Assembly (NCBI RefSeq): GCF_003001695.1
Contig: NZ_PVYX01000002.1
Span: forward strand, 1,922,001-1,986,000
Origin: Flagellimonas meridianipacifica
Lineage (GTDB): Bacteria > Bacteroidota > Bacteroidia > Flavobacteriales > Flavobacteriaceae
Length of the DNA: 64,000 nucleotides
Direction: 5' to 3'
The translations under genes and the position numbers were made by a program. The notes under the pieces are model-generated. The model saw only the letters and a program-made list of their open reading frames with translations. It did no database searches and had not been told where the DNA came from. This document shows positions 9,428-18,534 of the stretch, in pieces. Numbering within the stretch: position 1 is the first letter of the stretch; the number at the start of each line of letters is the position of its first letter.

Positions 9428-10123
9428 ATGAAAAAAATTAGTTCGCTTTTAGCGGGTATCCTTTGTTCGCTTATTGGATTTGCCCAAGGCCCTGATGAGA
9501 ATCAGTTGGGAGCATGGTACATGTACTTTTACAATGCTCCTTTCAAGGAATCTAATTGGGGTATTCAGGGCGACTTCCAATATCGTGATTGGCGTGGTCT
9601 GGGAGACAGAGAGCAACTTTTGCTCAGAACCGGACTGACCTATCGGCCAAAAGATGGCAATATCATGTTCACTTTGGGCTATGCCAATATCTCCACAGGA
9701 CAATTTGGTGATGAAATCGATAACCCTGTGGTAGAGAACCGTATCTATCAAGAAGCCATGTTCTCGAACACAGTCTTGAAACGTGTCCTTCTTACCCACC
9801 GTTTTCGCTATGAGCAACGCTGGGTTGAGGACCAAGACTTTAGGACTAGATTCCGCTACAACATATTTGTAAACATCCCTTTTGAAGGTAAAACCTTGGA
9901 CAAGGGAACACCTTATTTTGCCTTTTACAATGAGCTGTTCATAAATGGTGAGCGGGACATTGGGAATGGGCGCAGGGTACAGTTTTTTGACCGAAACCGG
10001 ACCTATTTTGGACTCGGTTATGCGGTCAGTGATACCATACGGTTTCAGTTGGGCTGGATGAGACAGACCACAGTGGACTGGCAGAAAGGACAGTTACAGT
10101 TCAGTATGCATCACACATTTTAA
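9428..10123 (+). CDS. DUF2490 family outer-membrane-like protein
   Basis: A 231-residue exported protein: signal peptide MKKISSLLAGILCSLIGFAQ with cleavage after the Ala-Gln typical of Bacteroidota, then alternating aromatic beta strands. The body matches DUF2490, an uncharacterised beta-barrel-like family, in features such as LGAWYMYFYNAPF, an early QYRDW motif, and FRYEQRW followed by RFRYN in the middle. It ends with a strand closing on Phe (QFSMHHTF), as outer membrane barrels do. It is followed 26 bases later by a lipoprotein gene and may share its transcript. Function unknown. Confidence 0.8.
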   Translation: MKKISSLLAGILCSLIGFAQGPDENQLGAWYMYFYNAPFKESNWGIQGDFQYRDWRGLGDREQLLLRTGLTYRPKDGNIMFTLGYANISTGQFGDEIDNPVVENRIYQEAMFSNTVLKRVLLTHRFRYEQRWVEDQDFRTRFRYNIFVNIPFEGKTLDKGTPYFAFYNELFINGERDIGNGRRVQFFDRNRTYFGLGYAVSDTIRFQLGWMRQTTVDWQKGQLQFSMHHTF

Positions 10124-10149
10124 ACAAAAATTTAATAATCAAAACAAAA

Positions 10150-10773
10150 ATGAAAACAATTTCAATTTCAATATTGGCAATGGTCACCTTCACACTATTG
10201 TCTTGCAATCCAAACCAGAATACTCCGTCCAATGATACGGCGGTCAAAACCAAAGGAGCAGTCGAAAATGCAAGTGAGTCGGAACTCTTATACTCGGACG
10301 AATGTATTACCGAACGAGAGGTAGTAGAGGCCCAAAAACAATGGGGAGCAGGTATTGTAAGAATTGGTCAAGTATTCACTGACAAAGGTGATTATTCCAA
10401 AGAGGCGGCGGATTTTATCCAAGATATGTACGGTTATGATCTGAGTAGCGTTCTCTTTAAGCCAACACTGGCCTCTGAAGATCAGTTTAGATCAAGTTTT
10501 GACGCAGCTCTTTCCTACTTTGTGGCAGGCAACGACGCATATCCTGAGGATAAAGGCTTTGCAATAAGGCCGTACACAAAGGTTACTTTTGACAACACTG
10601 GCATTATAAACAACAGCTGTAGGATGGCGGTCGCAATGGGGAACTATTTCTTTACCGCCACCGATGGCAGCGTAACCAAGGTGGAATACACATTCGCATA
10701 TGTCAAGGATAAATCAGGAAAATTGAGGATTGTAACGCATCAATCATCATTGCCTTATAGTACCGACAATTAG
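10150..10773 (+). CDS. Lipoprotein with NTF2-like (CaMKII-association type) domain
   Basis: A 207-residue lipoprotein with the lipobox LLSC, so the mature protein starts at Cys19. After a Ser/Asn-rich linker comes an NTF2-like fold resembling the calcium/calmodulin-kinase association domain family (COG4875 type), judged from QWGAGIVRIG, VLFKPTLASEDQFR, SYFVAGNDAYPEDKGFAIRP, VAMGNYFFT and KLRIVTHQSSLPY. Proteins of this type are sometimes mislabelled phosphoribosyl-AMP cyclohydrolase; nothing here supports that activity. It is probably anchored in the cell envelope and co-transcribed with the DUF2490 gene; a strong terminator follows 33 bases after the stop. Confidence 0.75.
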   Translation: MKTISISILAMVTFTLLSCNPNQNTPSNDTAVKTKGAVENASESELLYSDECITEREVVEAQKQWGAGIVRIGQVFTDKGDYSKEAADFIQDMYGYDLSSVLFKPTLASEDQFRSSFDAALSYFVAGNDAYPEDKGFAIRPYTKVTFDNTGIINNSCRMAVAMGNYFFTATDGSVTKVEYTFAYVKDKSGKLRIVTHQSSLPYSTDN

Positions 10774-11135
10774 ATAGTGCTTTTGAAAACGACATCTATC
10801 AATTTTAACCGCCTAAGTTTTTAACTTGGGCGGTTTTTAATAATTCTATTTTAGGGATATTAAACGATAGGTGATTCTTTCGTTAACCTTCGCTAGAACC
10901 AAGCATTTATTACCAGTTACTTAGTTTGGTGAGTTATTATGAATTTAGCATTTTTATTTAGGATTGTTTTGATTCAAGAAATGTAATGGCCATTCTCAAA
11001 GTTGCTTTTCCTTTTCAATTGGATATTGCAAAATTCTAACCGCACATACTTCCTTAAGTATTGTTTTTAAAAGAACTCCATGGTTTTTCTGTAAATTCAT
11101 GGAACAAATGCCGACTCAACTTAAAACTTCTTATC
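10774..11135. other. Intergenic region with terminator only
   Basis: About 360 bp between the NTF2-like lipoprotein and the next exported protein. It holds the terminator at 10807-10838; the rest is AT-rich, with no gene, RNA or clear TAnnTTTG promoter that I can see. Confidence 0.5.
10807..10838 (+). terminator. Rho-independent terminator
   Basis: Stem AACCGCCTAAG / CTTGGGCGGTT (one T-G pair) with a 7-base loop and a following T-run, 33 bases after the stop of the NTF2-like lipoprotein gene. Confidence 0.88.
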
Positions 11136-11630
11136 ATGCGTAATTTTCTGCTTCTCTTTTTGCTTTCTGGCTCATTATTATCACTTTCAGCCCAAAATAT
11201 GGACCCAGACTTGCTTTACGACGTTATTAAGCAAGAGGCCGATACCGTAAAAGTGAGCGGGAATTCTTATCAGTTTTTGTACAACGAAGCCATGTTGATT
11301 TGCATCTATGATGAAAATGCCAATCGTATGCGTATCATAACTCCTATAGTAAAACGTGAAGAAATAGATGAGGAAGAATTACTGAATGCACTTGTTGCCA
11401 ATTTTCATTCGGCCCTTGATGTGAAATATGCTTTAAGTGATGAGATTTTATGGTCGGTTTACGCACATCCCTTACAACAGCTTTCCGAGGAACAAGTAGT
11501 GGACGCCATACAACAAGTTTATGCAGCAGCTCTTACTTTTGGGACAACCTATTCAAGTACCACCATGGTATTTCCAGGAAACACAAAGAAAGTGGAAAAA
11601 CCCAAACCTAAACCTTTGAACAAAATTTAA
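11136..11630 (+). CDS. Hypothetical exported protein, YbjN/secretion-chaperone-like
   Basis: A 164-residue protein from the ATG at 11136; a longer in-frame start at 11061 is less likely because MRNFLLLFLLSGSLLSLSAQ is a textbook signal peptide. The body (DPDLLYDVIKQEADTVKVSG ... NEAMLICIYDENANRMRII ... FHSALDVKYALSDEILWSVY) has the alpha-beta pattern of type III secretion chaperone/YbjN-like domains. The tail is Lys/Pro-rich. Function not known. Its stop overlaps the stop of the convergent acyltransferase gene by 4 bases. Confidence 0.65.
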   Translation: MRNFLLLFLLSGSLLSLSAQNMDPDLLYDVIKQEADTVKVSGNSYQFLYNEAMLICIYDENANRMRIITPIVKREEIDEEELLNALVANFHSALDVKYALSDEILWSVYAHPLQQLSEEQVVDAIQQVYAAALTFGTTYSSTTMVFPGNTKKVEKPKPKPLNKI

Positions 11631-12166
11631 AAGCTGTACGCAGGAACTTTCCCTACTACACCTTTAAAAAAGGTATGTATTGTGTCAAAATCAGCCTTCA
11701 TATCGTTTGATGGATAAAGCAGTTGCGAAAACTTCACCTGCTTTTTTCCAAAATCAAACGCTACCAAAACAATAGGAACTTCTGCCTTTTTTGCGATGTG
11801 ATAAAATCCGGTTTTCAGCTCAGTTACTTTCTTTCTAGTACCTTCTGGGGCCAAAGCAAAGCGAAATACCTTTCGATCTTTGAAGATAGCAGCAACGCTA
11901 TCCACGGTATTGGACGTTTTTGAACGGTCTATAGGAGCACCTCCCGTCCAACGAAAAAACCAGCCAAATGGCGGTTTGAACAAACTTTTTTTTGCTATAT
12001 AATTGATTTCCTTACCAAGAATGCTGCGCACGACAAGACCCAAAAAAAAATCCATCCAATGGGTATGGGGAACCACGGCAACCACGCATTTGTCCACATC
12101 TGGGAAACTGCCTTCCATAGTCCATCGGAAAACTTTAAAGTATAGAAATCGTGAGAAGGCCTGCAT
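11627..12166 (-). CDS. 1-acyl-sn-glycerol-3-phosphate acyltransferase-like protein
   Basis: A 179-residue member of the PlsC/LPLAT family, which acylates lysophosphatidate or related lipids at the inner membrane. The catalytic HX4D motif is HTHWMD near residue 34, block II is GGAPIDRSK and block III is APEGTRKK. It is shorter than typical PlsC (about 240) and has no clear N-terminal membrane helix, matching the small acyltransferases of Bacteroidota. It is the last gene of a minus-strand run with kdsB and a HAD phosphatase, 5 bases after the HAD stop. Exact acyl acceptor unknown. Confidence 0.85.
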   Translation of the reverse strand: MQAFSRFLYFKVFRWTMEGSFPDVDKCVVAVVPHTHWMDFFLGLVVRSILGKEINYIAKKSLFKPPFGWFFRWTGGAPIDRSKTSNTVDSVAAIFKDRKVFRFALAPEGTRKKVTELKTGFYHIAKKAEVPIVLVAFDFGKKQVKFSQLLYPSNDMKADFDTIHTFFKGVVGKVPAYSF

Positions 12167-12171
12167 GGGAT

Positions 12172-12876
12172 TTAATGTTCCAGATATTTTAAGACATCCC
12201 GCAAACTATTTAGCTTTAAATGGTTGTTCACCTGTTCTTCTTCATTGACCATTTCATGGGCCCATGTTGTGTGAAAGGGGATATGAATAGCCCTAGCTCC
12301 TAAATTTAAGATGGGTAGTACGTCTGACTTCAGTGAATTGCCAATCATCAAAAATTCGCTTACATCGATATTCAGATGGTCCAATAGGTTCTTGTAATTA
12401 AGTTCTTTTTTATCACTCAACACTTCAACATGATGAAAGTATTGTGACAAACCTGATTTTTCAAGTTTTCGTTCTTGGTCCAATAAATCGCCCTTGGTCA
12501 ATACGATTAGTCGGTACTTACCCTTAAGTTTCTCGAGCACCTCCTCTACTCCATCCAACAATTCAACCGGATGCGAAATCATTTGCTTCCCTAAATCGAT
12601 AATTTCGGAAATGGTCTGTTGTGAAATGGATTTATTGGATAAATCCAAGGCAGATTCTATCATAGAAAGCATAAAACCCTTTACCCCGTAACCGTAAAGT
12701 TCCAGGTTTTCCATTTCCATTTTAAAGAGCTCTTGGTCGATTTTGTTCTTGGTCTCATATCCTTCCAAAAGCTCTGCAAAGCGTTCCTCAGTATCCCTAA
12801 AATAGGTTTCGTTTACCCAAAGGGTGTCATCGGCATCAAACCCAATGACCTGTATTCCTTTAAAATCTAGCTCCAT
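12172..12876 (-). CDS. HAD superfamily hydrolase
   Basis: A 234-residue haloacid-dehalogenase-type phosphatase. Motif I is [12 protein letters not shown] (nucleophile Asp near 14, acid/base Asp two residues later), motif II is LTKGD near 130, and motif III/IV is [17 protein letters not shown]. The helical cap lies between residues 25 and 95. It resembles YjjG/haloacid-dehalogenase-like phosphatases acting on small phosphorylated metabolites; substrate unknown. Its start overlaps the end of kdsB by 10 bases, indicating translational coupling. It is not the usual KdsC, which is shorter and capless. Confidence 0.88.
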   Translation of the reverse strand: MELDFKGIQVIGFDADDTLWVNETYFRDTEERFAELLEGYETKNKIDQELFKMEMENLELYGYGVKGFMLSMIESALDLSNKSISQQTISEIIDLGKQMISHPVELLDGVEEVLEKLKGKYRLIVLTKGDLLDQERKLEKSGLSQYFHHVEVLSDKKELNYKNLLDHLNIDVSEFLMIGNSLKSDVLPILNLGARAIHIPFHTTWAHEMVNEEEQVNNHLKLNSLRDVLKYLEH

Positions 12877-13595
12877 GCTTTTCTAGCTTTTACTAAATCC
12901 TCTGGTGTATCTATCCCAATTCCGCTGACATCAGTTTCCACCATTTTTATTTTTTTTCCATATTCCAAAAAACGGATGGCCTCTATCTTTTCCTTGGCCT
13001 CCAGTGAAAGCATAGGAAGTTTTTGAAAATCGATTAGGGCCCGCTTACGAAAAGCATATATTCCTTTATGCTTGTAATAAACAGCATTCACATTTTTGTC
13101 TCTAGGGTAAGGGATAGGTGAACGGGAAAAATACAAAGCAAAGTTGGCACTGTCCACAATTACCTTGACCACATTTGGATTGGATATTTGTTCCCAATCA
13201 GAAATTGGAGTCATTATAGAAGCTAAATCAATTTCCATTTGAGGGTCTTTATGAAACACCTCTATTACTTTGGCCAGACTCTCCTTTTCGATAAAAGGCT
13301 CATCGCCTTGAACATTTACCACGATATCCACATCCATATCTTGAACGGCTTCAGCAATCCTATCGCTTCCGCTTTCGTGTTCTTGTTTACTTCGGATAAC
13401 CTTTCCTCCAGCTTCTGAAATGGCATCATCAATAACATCGCTATCAGTTACTACATAAACTTCATCAAAAAGATGGGTGTCCAAAGCAGCTTCATACGTC
13501 CTAACAATAACTGGTTTTCCACCTAGGTCTTGCATCAGCTTTGCCGGGAAGCGGGAAGCTTGATATCTAGCAGGAATCATGGAAATTATTTTCAC
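12867..13595 (-). CDS. kdsB: 3-deoxy-manno-octulosonate cytidylyltransferase
   Basis: Activates KDO with CTP to give CMP-KDO for lipopolysaccharide inner core synthesis in the cytoplasm. The 242-residue protein shows the nucleotide-binding start [20 protein letters not shown], the NVQGDEPFI metal-site motif and the substrate region PIPYPRDKN, with the family length. It overlaps the DUF4126 gene upstream by 4 bases (ATGA) and the HAD gene downstream by 10 bases, so this is a tight operon. Confidence 0.95.
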   Translation of the reverse strand: MKIISMIPARYQASRFPAKLMQDLGGKPVIVRTYEAALDTHLFDEVYVVTDSDVIDDAISEAGGKVIRSKQEHESGSDRIAEAVQDMDVDIVVNVQGDEPFIEKESLAKVIEVFHKDPQMEIDLASIMTPISDWEQISNPNVVKVIVDSANFALYFSRSPIPYPRDKNVNAVYYKHKGIYAFRKRALIDFQKLPMLSLEAKEKIEAIRFLEYGKKIKMVETDVSGIGIDTPEDLVKARKAWS

Positions 13596-14176
13596 TGGGG
13601 CTTCTTTTTTTGTCTCGGTCTGATTTTACGGTAAATCCTAAAAATGATAATCAAAATGATAATTACCAGAATCGCTGCTATGGGCGGTGCTAAAATGGAC
13701 GCCGTAGAGACCGCAACAGCGGTTCCTGTTTCTATTGTAGACACCACAGGATTCGCCAAACCTCCAGTAGTTGAAGAAGATGCCAATCGGCCCGTGGCAT
13801 TGGCTCCTTTTATAGCGGTAGCTGTTCCTCCACCCGCAATTATGGCAAGAGACCATGTCACCACGGGGTCAAGGTCGACCACTGTGGATACCATTACCGC
13901 AGTCCCAGCCACACCTGCCAAAGGTATGGCCAAGCTATCCAAGGCATTATCTACCCATGGAATGAAGTATCCAAAAATCTCCACCAAGGTAGCTACTCCA
14001 AAGACAATTAATGCTGGCAAACCACCGATCCATTGCCAACTTTCATTCAGTTCCCAAACTCCCAAATATGCCGCAAAACTCAATGCAAATAGGGGCAAGA
14101 AAACCCGGAATCCTACGGATGCCGCCAATCCCACACCCAAAAAAATACTGATTATCGTGTCTGGTGTTATACTCAT
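13592..14176 (-). CDS. DUF4126 family membrane protein
   Basis: A 194-residue hydrophobic protein with about five membrane segments. Recognisable DUF4126 features are the N-terminal [25 protein letters not shown] helix, a [19 protein letters not shown] stretch, a [20 protein letters not shown] segment, and a C-terminal hydrophobic helix ending in a basic tail ([12 protein letters not shown]). Function of the family is unknown. It lies between the helicase gene (22 bases) and kdsB (4-base overlap). Confidence 0.85.
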   Translation of the reverse strand: MSITPDTIISIFLGVGLAASVGFRVFLPLFALSFAAYLGVWELNESWQWIGGLPALIVFGVATLVEIFGYFIPWVDNALDSLAIPLAGVAGTAVMVSTVVDLDPVVTWSLAIIAGGGTATAIKGANATGRLASSSTTGGLANPVVSTIETGTAVAVSTASILAPPIAAILVIIILIIIFRIYRKIRPRQKKKPQ

Positions 14177-14198
14177 TATGGACTAAAATAGCGTATTC

Positions 14199-15632
14199 CT
14201 ACCCAAGAAAAAAATTGTCCTTAAATCCGATGAGATAGAGTTTTTCTTTAGCTCGTGTGACCGCAGTATAGAGCCAACGGAGAAAGTCTTTATCAACGCC
14301 GTTGGGCAAATACGGTTGCTCCACAAAAACCGTGTTCCATTGCCCACCTTGCGATTTATGACAGGTCATGGCATAGGAAAATTTTACTTGAAGCGCGTTG
14401 AAGTATTTGTTGTTCTTAACCCCTAAAAATTTCTTGTATTTCGATTTTTCGTGGGAATAATCCTTGAGTACTTCTTGATACAGTCGGTTCCCTTCTTCAT
14501 AGGAAAGTGAAGGGGTCTCGGCATCAATAGTATCCAAGAGCAAAACAGTTTCAAAAGGTTTTTGATTGGGATAATCCACCATTTTTACCTTTACTTCAGC
14601 AAAGGAAAATCCATATATCTCCCTAATAGCGAAAAGCTCTAAAATTTCAATGATATCGCCATTGGCTATAAACCCTGCTTCGGAATTAGGCCGCAACCAA
14701 AAATAATTGTTCTTGACCACCATCATATAATCGCCAACCGCCAACTGATTTTCCAAAAAAAGAATACGTTCCCTTATGTTTTTATTATAAAGATTAGCTC
14801 TCTTGTTGGAGCGAACCACTATAGCAGTTTCTTCCTTTCCATTATTGCTATAGGACGCATCTATTGCTTCCTGAATCTCATGGCCATCCACAAGACGGAT
14901 GATATCGGTAAAACTGCCCAAATCAAATTTGAAATCCTCATAAAAAGAGGATTGCAGTTGTTCCCTTAGATTGGTTGCATTAAAAAGAATACCTGAATCT
15001 TGTGTCTGTCTCATCACTTCATCCAACTCTAGACCTTCAACCTCCTTGTTATAGTTTAATGTAAGTCGGTTTTCTTCAAGCGCCGGGCTTACATCCAATT
15101 TGACCGGTGGAAGTTGCGCTGTATCCCCAATGAGCATCAATTTGCAATTATGGCCAGAATATACAAACTGCACCAAATCATCCAATAGCGACCCATTCTC
15201 AAAGAGTTTGGTATCTGCGGGGGTGTCAGATATCATTGAAGCCTCATCCACAATGAAAATAGTATTTCTATGCTTGTTCGGGGCAAGAATAAACTGGACT
15301 CCTCCTGAACTCTGCTTCTTTGGAAAATAGATTTTTTTATGGATGGTGAATGCCTTGTTCCCTGAGTATGAGGTCATCACTTTGGCCGCCCTTCCAGTTG
15401 GAGCCATCAATACCGCGCTCATGTTCACCTTCCACAGACTTGGAACCAAAGTGCTGATAATCGTGGTCTTGCCGGTACCTGCAAACCCTTTAAGAAGGAA
15501 CATTCCATCATCAGTTCTATTCAAAACAAAATGGGCCATTTTTTCAAGGGCAACTGCTTGTTTTAACGTCAAGTTGAACGGGAATTTTTCCTTGAGTATC
15601 TTAAGAAAATCGTTAGGTGTAAGCTTATTCAT
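14199..15632 (-). CDS. SF1B DNA helicase (RecD/Pif1/Dda-like)
   Basis: A 477-residue ATP-dependent DNA helicase. Motif I is GFAGTGKTT near residue 50, motif II IVDEASM, motif III GDTAQLPPVKLD, motif V the CHKSQGGQWNTVFVE segment and motif VI LYTAVTRAKEKLYL near the C-terminus. This is the compact layout of Dda- and RecD2-core helicases, which unwind DNA 5' to 3'. Such genes are often annotated ATP-dependent endonuclease or AAA family. It is first in the minus-strand run leading to kdsB; the ATG at 15632 is about 60 bases from the divergent promoter of the next gene. Confidence 0.9.
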   Translation of the reverse strand: MNKLTPNDFLKILKEKFPFNLTLKQAVALEKMAHFVLNRTDDGMFLLKGFAGTGKTTIISTLVPSLWKVNMSAVLMAPTGRAAKVMTSYSGNKAFTIHKKIYFPKKQSSGGVQFILAPNKHRNTIFIVDEASMISDTPADTKLFENGSLLDDLVQFVYSGHNCKLMLIGDTAQLPPVKLDVSPALEENRLTLNYNKEVEGLELDEVMRQTQDSGILFNATNLREQLQSSFYEDFKFDLGSFTDIIRLVDGHEIQEAIDASYSNNGKEETAIVVRSNKRANLYNKNIRERILFLENQLAVGDYMMVVKNNYFWLRPNSEAGFIANGDIIEILELFAIREIYGFSFAEVKVKMVDYPNQKPFETVLLLDTIDAETPSLSYEEGNRLYQEVLKDYSHEKSKYKKFLGVKNNKYFNALQVKFSYAMTCHKSQGGQWNTVFVEQPYLPNGVDKDFLRWLYTAVTRAKEKLYLIGFKDNFFLG

Positions 15633-15691
15633 GCAGGCTAAAGATACTCCTGAATTTTAAAGCAAAAAGTTTCGTGATTAAAAAAAAATTG

Positions 15692-15699
15692 TAGATTTG
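15692..15699 (+). promoter_or_regulatory. Bacteroidota -7 promoter element (TAGATTTG)
   Basis: Perfect TAnnTTTG match; TTTC at about 15670 is a weak -33 candidate. Transcription would start near 15704, downstream of the TTG at 15697, which supports the ATG at 15739 as start of the next gene. Confidence 0.6.
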
Positions 15700-15738
15700 T
15701 CTTTAACCGCTAAATTAACTCAGAAAGACAATAATAGT

Positions 15739-16473
15739 ATGTTAAACTTAATTCTTATCATTGTTTTAATATGCCTAGTGACCGTAGGCTTAGTTTTCCT
15801 AATTGATAGGTTCTTACCGCAGAAGATAAAACCCGTGTTGGTTATAGTTTTTGGTCTTCTCAGTATTTTTCTTGGCTATAAAATCTACGGGTCCATCAAT
15901 GCTCCTATTGAATTCAAGAAAGTAAGAAAAGAAAGGTTCTCTCAAGTTATATCTAAACTTAAGGACATAAGGGACGCCCAAGAGGCCTACAAAACAGTAA
16001 ATGGTAAATTTGCCAACGACTTTAACAGCCTTATCAAATTTGTGGATACTGGAAGTTATACCATTACCCAGCAAAAGGATTCTTCCTTTATGCGTTTCAA
16101 TAAAGTGTATCAAATTGATTTACAAGTTGATACTGTGATTGTAGATACTTTAGGTTTTGTAAAAGTTAAGGATTCTCTCTTTAAAAATGATAGTCGCTAC
16201 AAAAGCATGATGGATGTACCTTATGCCCAGAACAATGAGAAGTTTGAGCTGAAAGCTGATATTATTGATAAGAGTGGATACAAGGCTCCGGTTTTTGAAG
16301 CAAAAATAAAAAAGGACGTTGTATTATATGACCAACCTAAAGACTTGTTGGAAAGAGAAAATGCCCACCAAAGTGTTGAAGAGGTAAACGGTACTGAGAT
16401 TAAGGTTGGTTCACTTACCGATGTAAGTACGAATGGAAATTGGCCACCAATTTATGACAGAAAAGGAGAATAA
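15739..16473 (+). CDS. Hypothetical membrane-anchored protein upstream of DUF3822-rsmD
   Basis: A 244-residue protein with two N-terminal membrane helices (LNLILIIVLICLVTVGLVF and VLVIVFGLLSIFLGYKIYG) and a soluble remainder with a coiled start (KLKDIRDAQEAYKTVNGKFA). This resembles pilin-like or type II secretion-like assembly proteins after the helix. I do not recognise a named family. The start at 15739 is preferred because a perfect -7 element lies at 15692-15699. It overlaps the DUF3822 gene by 20 bases and leads a three-gene operon with rsmD; this order is common in Flavobacteriaceae from memory. Confidence 0.75.
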   Translation: MLNLILIIVLICLVTVGLVFLIDRFLPQKIKPVLVIVFGLLSIFLGYKIYGSINAPIEFKKVRKERFSQVISKLKDIRDAQEAYKTVNGKFANDFNSLIKFVDTGSYTITQQKDSSFMRFNKVYQIDLQVDTVIVDTLGFVKVKDSLFKNDSRYKSMMDVPYAQNNEKFELKADIIDKSGYKAPVFEAKIKKDVVLYDQPKDLLERENAHQSVEEVNGTEIKVGSLTDVSTNGNWPPIYDRKGE

Positions 16474-17272
16474 ATCCATAGACAACAATTTTAAGAAACT
16501 GTCCATTCAAGTTGGTTTGAATGGACTTTCTTTTTGTGCTCTGGATACAATTTCCCAAAAAATTCTGGCTCATGAAAGTATCCCATTCAAAACTACTTCT
16601 ACCCCCTATCTCCTTCTTAAAGAATTAAAGACCATACTTAATGAAAATAATCTATCCAACACCTCTTTCAAAGAGGTAATGGTAGTGCATAAGAATGGTT
16701 TTTTTAGCATGGTGCCCAAACCTCTTTTTAATAAAGAAGAGTTGCCCAATTATTTAAAATTCAATGCAAAAATGATGGCCAACGATTTTGTCGTCTTCGA
16801 TGAATTGGTCAATCATGAATTGGTCAATGTATACATTCCGTTTGCCAATGTGAACAACTATGTTTTTGACCTATTTGGTGAATTCACTTTTAAGCATAGT
16901 GGGTCCATATTGGTATCTTCACTTTTGAATAATTCAAGTCAATCAATTGAACCCTATTGTTATGTTCAAGTGGCGGAACGTGAAATGGAAATTGTGGTAA
17001 TATCCGAAAAAAAGCTACTGTTCTACAATTACTTTGAACATAAAACAAAAGAGGATTTTCTGTATTACCTATTGTTTACGCTAGAACAACTGGAGCTTGG
17101 GACAGAAAATATCCAATTACGTCTTTTTGGGCAAATTGAGGAGGGTGATGAACGCTATCAACTTTGTCATACCTACGTTAAAAACACTTCTGTATTTGTT
17201 CCTCCACATTCTTTCAATATTCAACCCGTGGATTGGGAGACTATAGACTTTACTATTCTAAGCTCTTTATAA
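16454..17272 (+). CDS. DUF3822 family protein
   Basis: A 272-residue soluble protein starting MTEKENKSIDNNFKKLSIQV; an in-frame ATG at 16433 lies further inside the upstream gene. It matches the Bacteroidota-specific DUF3822 family, whose fold has been likened to actin/FtsA-type ATPases: segments SIQVGLNGLSFCALD, NYLKFNAKMMANDFVVFDEL and YVQVAEREMEIVVISEKKLL fit. Function unknown. The stop TAA and the rsmD start overlap as TAATG. Confidence 0.82.
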   Translation: MTEKENKSIDNNFKKLSIQVGLNGLSFCALDTISQKILAHESIPFKTTSTPYLLLKELKTILNENNLSNTSFKEVMVVHKNGFFSMVPKPLFNKEELPNYLKFNAKMMANDFVVFDELVNHELVNVYIPFANVNNYVFDLFGEFTFKHSGSILVSSLLNNSSQSIEPYCYVQVAEREMEIVVISEKKLLFYNYFEHKTKEDFLYYLLFTLEQLELGTENIQLRLFGQIEEGDERYQLCHTYVKNTSVFVPPHSFNIQPVDWETIDFTILSSL

Positions 17273-17811
17273 TGCGTATTATAGCTGGGACTTATAAAGG
17301 GAAAAGACTTATCGCTCCCAAAAAACTTCCCGTAAGGCCTACTACTGATATGGCCAAAGAAAGTTTGTTCAACATACTCAACAACCGCTACTATTTGGAA
17401 GATTTGAAAGTACTGGACTTGTTTTCGGGAACAGGCAACATTTCTTTTGAATTTGCCTCACGCGGCAGCAAGTCTATAATAGCTGTTGACTCCTACGCAG
17501 GCTGTGTTCAGTTTATTTCTAAAATCTCTAAAGAACTGGGGTTTCCTATTCAAGCTATAAAATCCGATGTTTTTAAGTTTCTGGAAAGAACCTCCGAGAG
17601 GGTAGATATTGTATTTGCCGACCCTCCTTATAATCTTTCTTTTGAACACTTTGCTAAGATTGTCCAATTGGTTTTTGAGCGACAACTACTTTTGGAAGAT
17701 GGGCTGTTGATAATAGAACATAGCGACCAAACAGACCTAAGCTCAATTTCTGGTTTTATTGAACTAAGAAAGTATGGAAACAGCGTTTTCAGCTTTTTTG
17801 GCACCATTTAA
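17272..17811 (+). CDS. rsmD: 16S rRNA (guanine(966)-N(2))-methyltransferase
   Basis: Methylates G966 of 16S rRNA during 30S assembly using S-adenosylmethionine. The true start is the ATG at 17272 that overlaps the previous stop (MRIIAGTYKGKRLIAPK), giving 179 residues, the family length. Motifs are VLDLFSGTGNISFEFASRG (SAM-binding) and FADPPYN, the catalytic D/N-PPY. The last 20 codons end cleanly before the promoter of the next gene. Confidence 0.94.
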   Translation: MRIIAGTYKGKRLIAPKKLPVRPTTDMAKESLFNILNNRYYLEDLKVLDLFSGTGNISFEFASRGSKSIIAVDSYAGCVQFISKISKELGFPIQAIKSDVFKFLERTSERVDIVFADPPYNLSFEHFAKIVQLVFERQLLLEDGLLIIEHSDQTDLSSISGFIELRKYGNSVFSFFGTI

Positions 17812-17852
17812 ACAAGCCCTCGGTTTCTTCTGAAAAAGCTCATACAAATGGA

Positions 17853-17860
17853 TACTTTTG
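17853..17860 (+). promoter_or_regulatory. Bacteroidota -7 promoter element (TACTTTTG)
   Basis: Perfect TAnnTTTG match about 48 bases before the lipoprotein start at 17908; it lies just after a spurious ATG at 17848, arguing against that longer start. Confidence 0.6.
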
Positions 17861-17907
17861 TCTGTTTTATTCCGTTATTACCAAATAATAAAAACCTTAA
17901 TTCCATT

Positions 17908-18468
17908 ATGAAAATACTAAAGCCCCTTTTACTGTTTGCTTTTGTTGCCTTATTGGCATCATGTAGTGACGATGACAGTACCGAACCTATAGATCCAACT
18001 TCTTTAATCGGGACTTGGTCCGCTATATCGCTGGATGCAGACATTGACCTTAACGGCGATTTTGGAGGCATCCCCATTGAAAGCTCAACAAATACCGTTG
18101 GAGAGAACTTTGATTACATTTTAACCTTAACCGAGACCGAGTATACCGTAAACGGCGGGTATGATTTGGTAACTACAGGAACCGTAAATGGAGAGCCATT
18201 AGAAGCTGAGCCAACATCCATAACCGGAATCGATGAGACCGGCACCTATTCATTGGACGGAAATACCATTACCATCAATGGTAATGTTTTTGATTTTGAA
18301 GCAAATGGAGTTAGCTTAAGTGAGGCTTCCTCAGAACAAACTGCTGAGGTTTCCTTTAATTCGGATGGAGATATGGTTTTAACGGAGCGTGGAGAGCAAA
18401 CCTTGACCGTAGAAGGTATTACATTTACTGTTGATATTAATGCCGTTTCCGTTTGGAGACGTCAGTAG
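17908..18468 (+). CDS. Lipocalin-like lipoprotein
   Basis: A 186-residue lipoprotein. Starting at 17908 the N-terminus is MKILKPLLLFAFVALLASCS with lipobox LASC (Cys19). The mature part opens with the acidic DDDSTEPIDP linker and continues with LIGTWSAISLDADIDL, EYTVNGGYDLVTTGTVNG and TGTYSLDGNTITING, a strand-rich pattern of the lipocalin-like/DUF5004 proteins common in Flavobacteriia. Ligand unknown; probably outer-membrane anchored. A bidirectional terminator follows. Confidence 0.78.
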   Translation: MKILKPLLLFAFVALLASCSDDDSTEPIDPTSLIGTWSAISLDADIDLNGDFGGIPIESSTNTVGENFDYILTLTETEYTVNGGYDLVTTGTVNGEPLEAEPTSITGIDETGTYSLDGNTITINGNVFDFEANGVSLSEASSEQTAEVSFNSDGDMVLTERGEQTLTVEGITFTVDINAVSVWRRQ

Positions 18469-18484
18469 GCCTAGAATAAAAAAG

Positions 18485-18522
18485 AAAACCTTCCCTTGGT
18501 TTAACAGAGGGAAGGTTTTTTT
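18485..18522. terminator. Bidirectional terminator between convergent genes
   Basis: AAAACCTTCCCT pairs with AGGGAAGGTTTT around an 11-base loop; A-run on the left and T-run on the right serve both the lipoprotein gene (plus) and the DUF6249 gene (minus). Confidence 0.88.
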
Positions 18523-18534
18523 GTTTTATCATTT

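Noticed and set aside
10150..10773. Phosphoribosyl-AMP cyclohydrolase, a label often given to such lipoproteins
   Set aside because: No HisI metal-binding motif is present and the protein is a lipoprotein with an NTF2-like fold.
13638..14186. Long open frame of 180 codons on the plus strand and a second minus-strand frame over DUF4126
   Set aside because: They are shadow frames of the hydrophobic DUF4126 gene, which fits its operon by overlap and has a recognisable family pattern.
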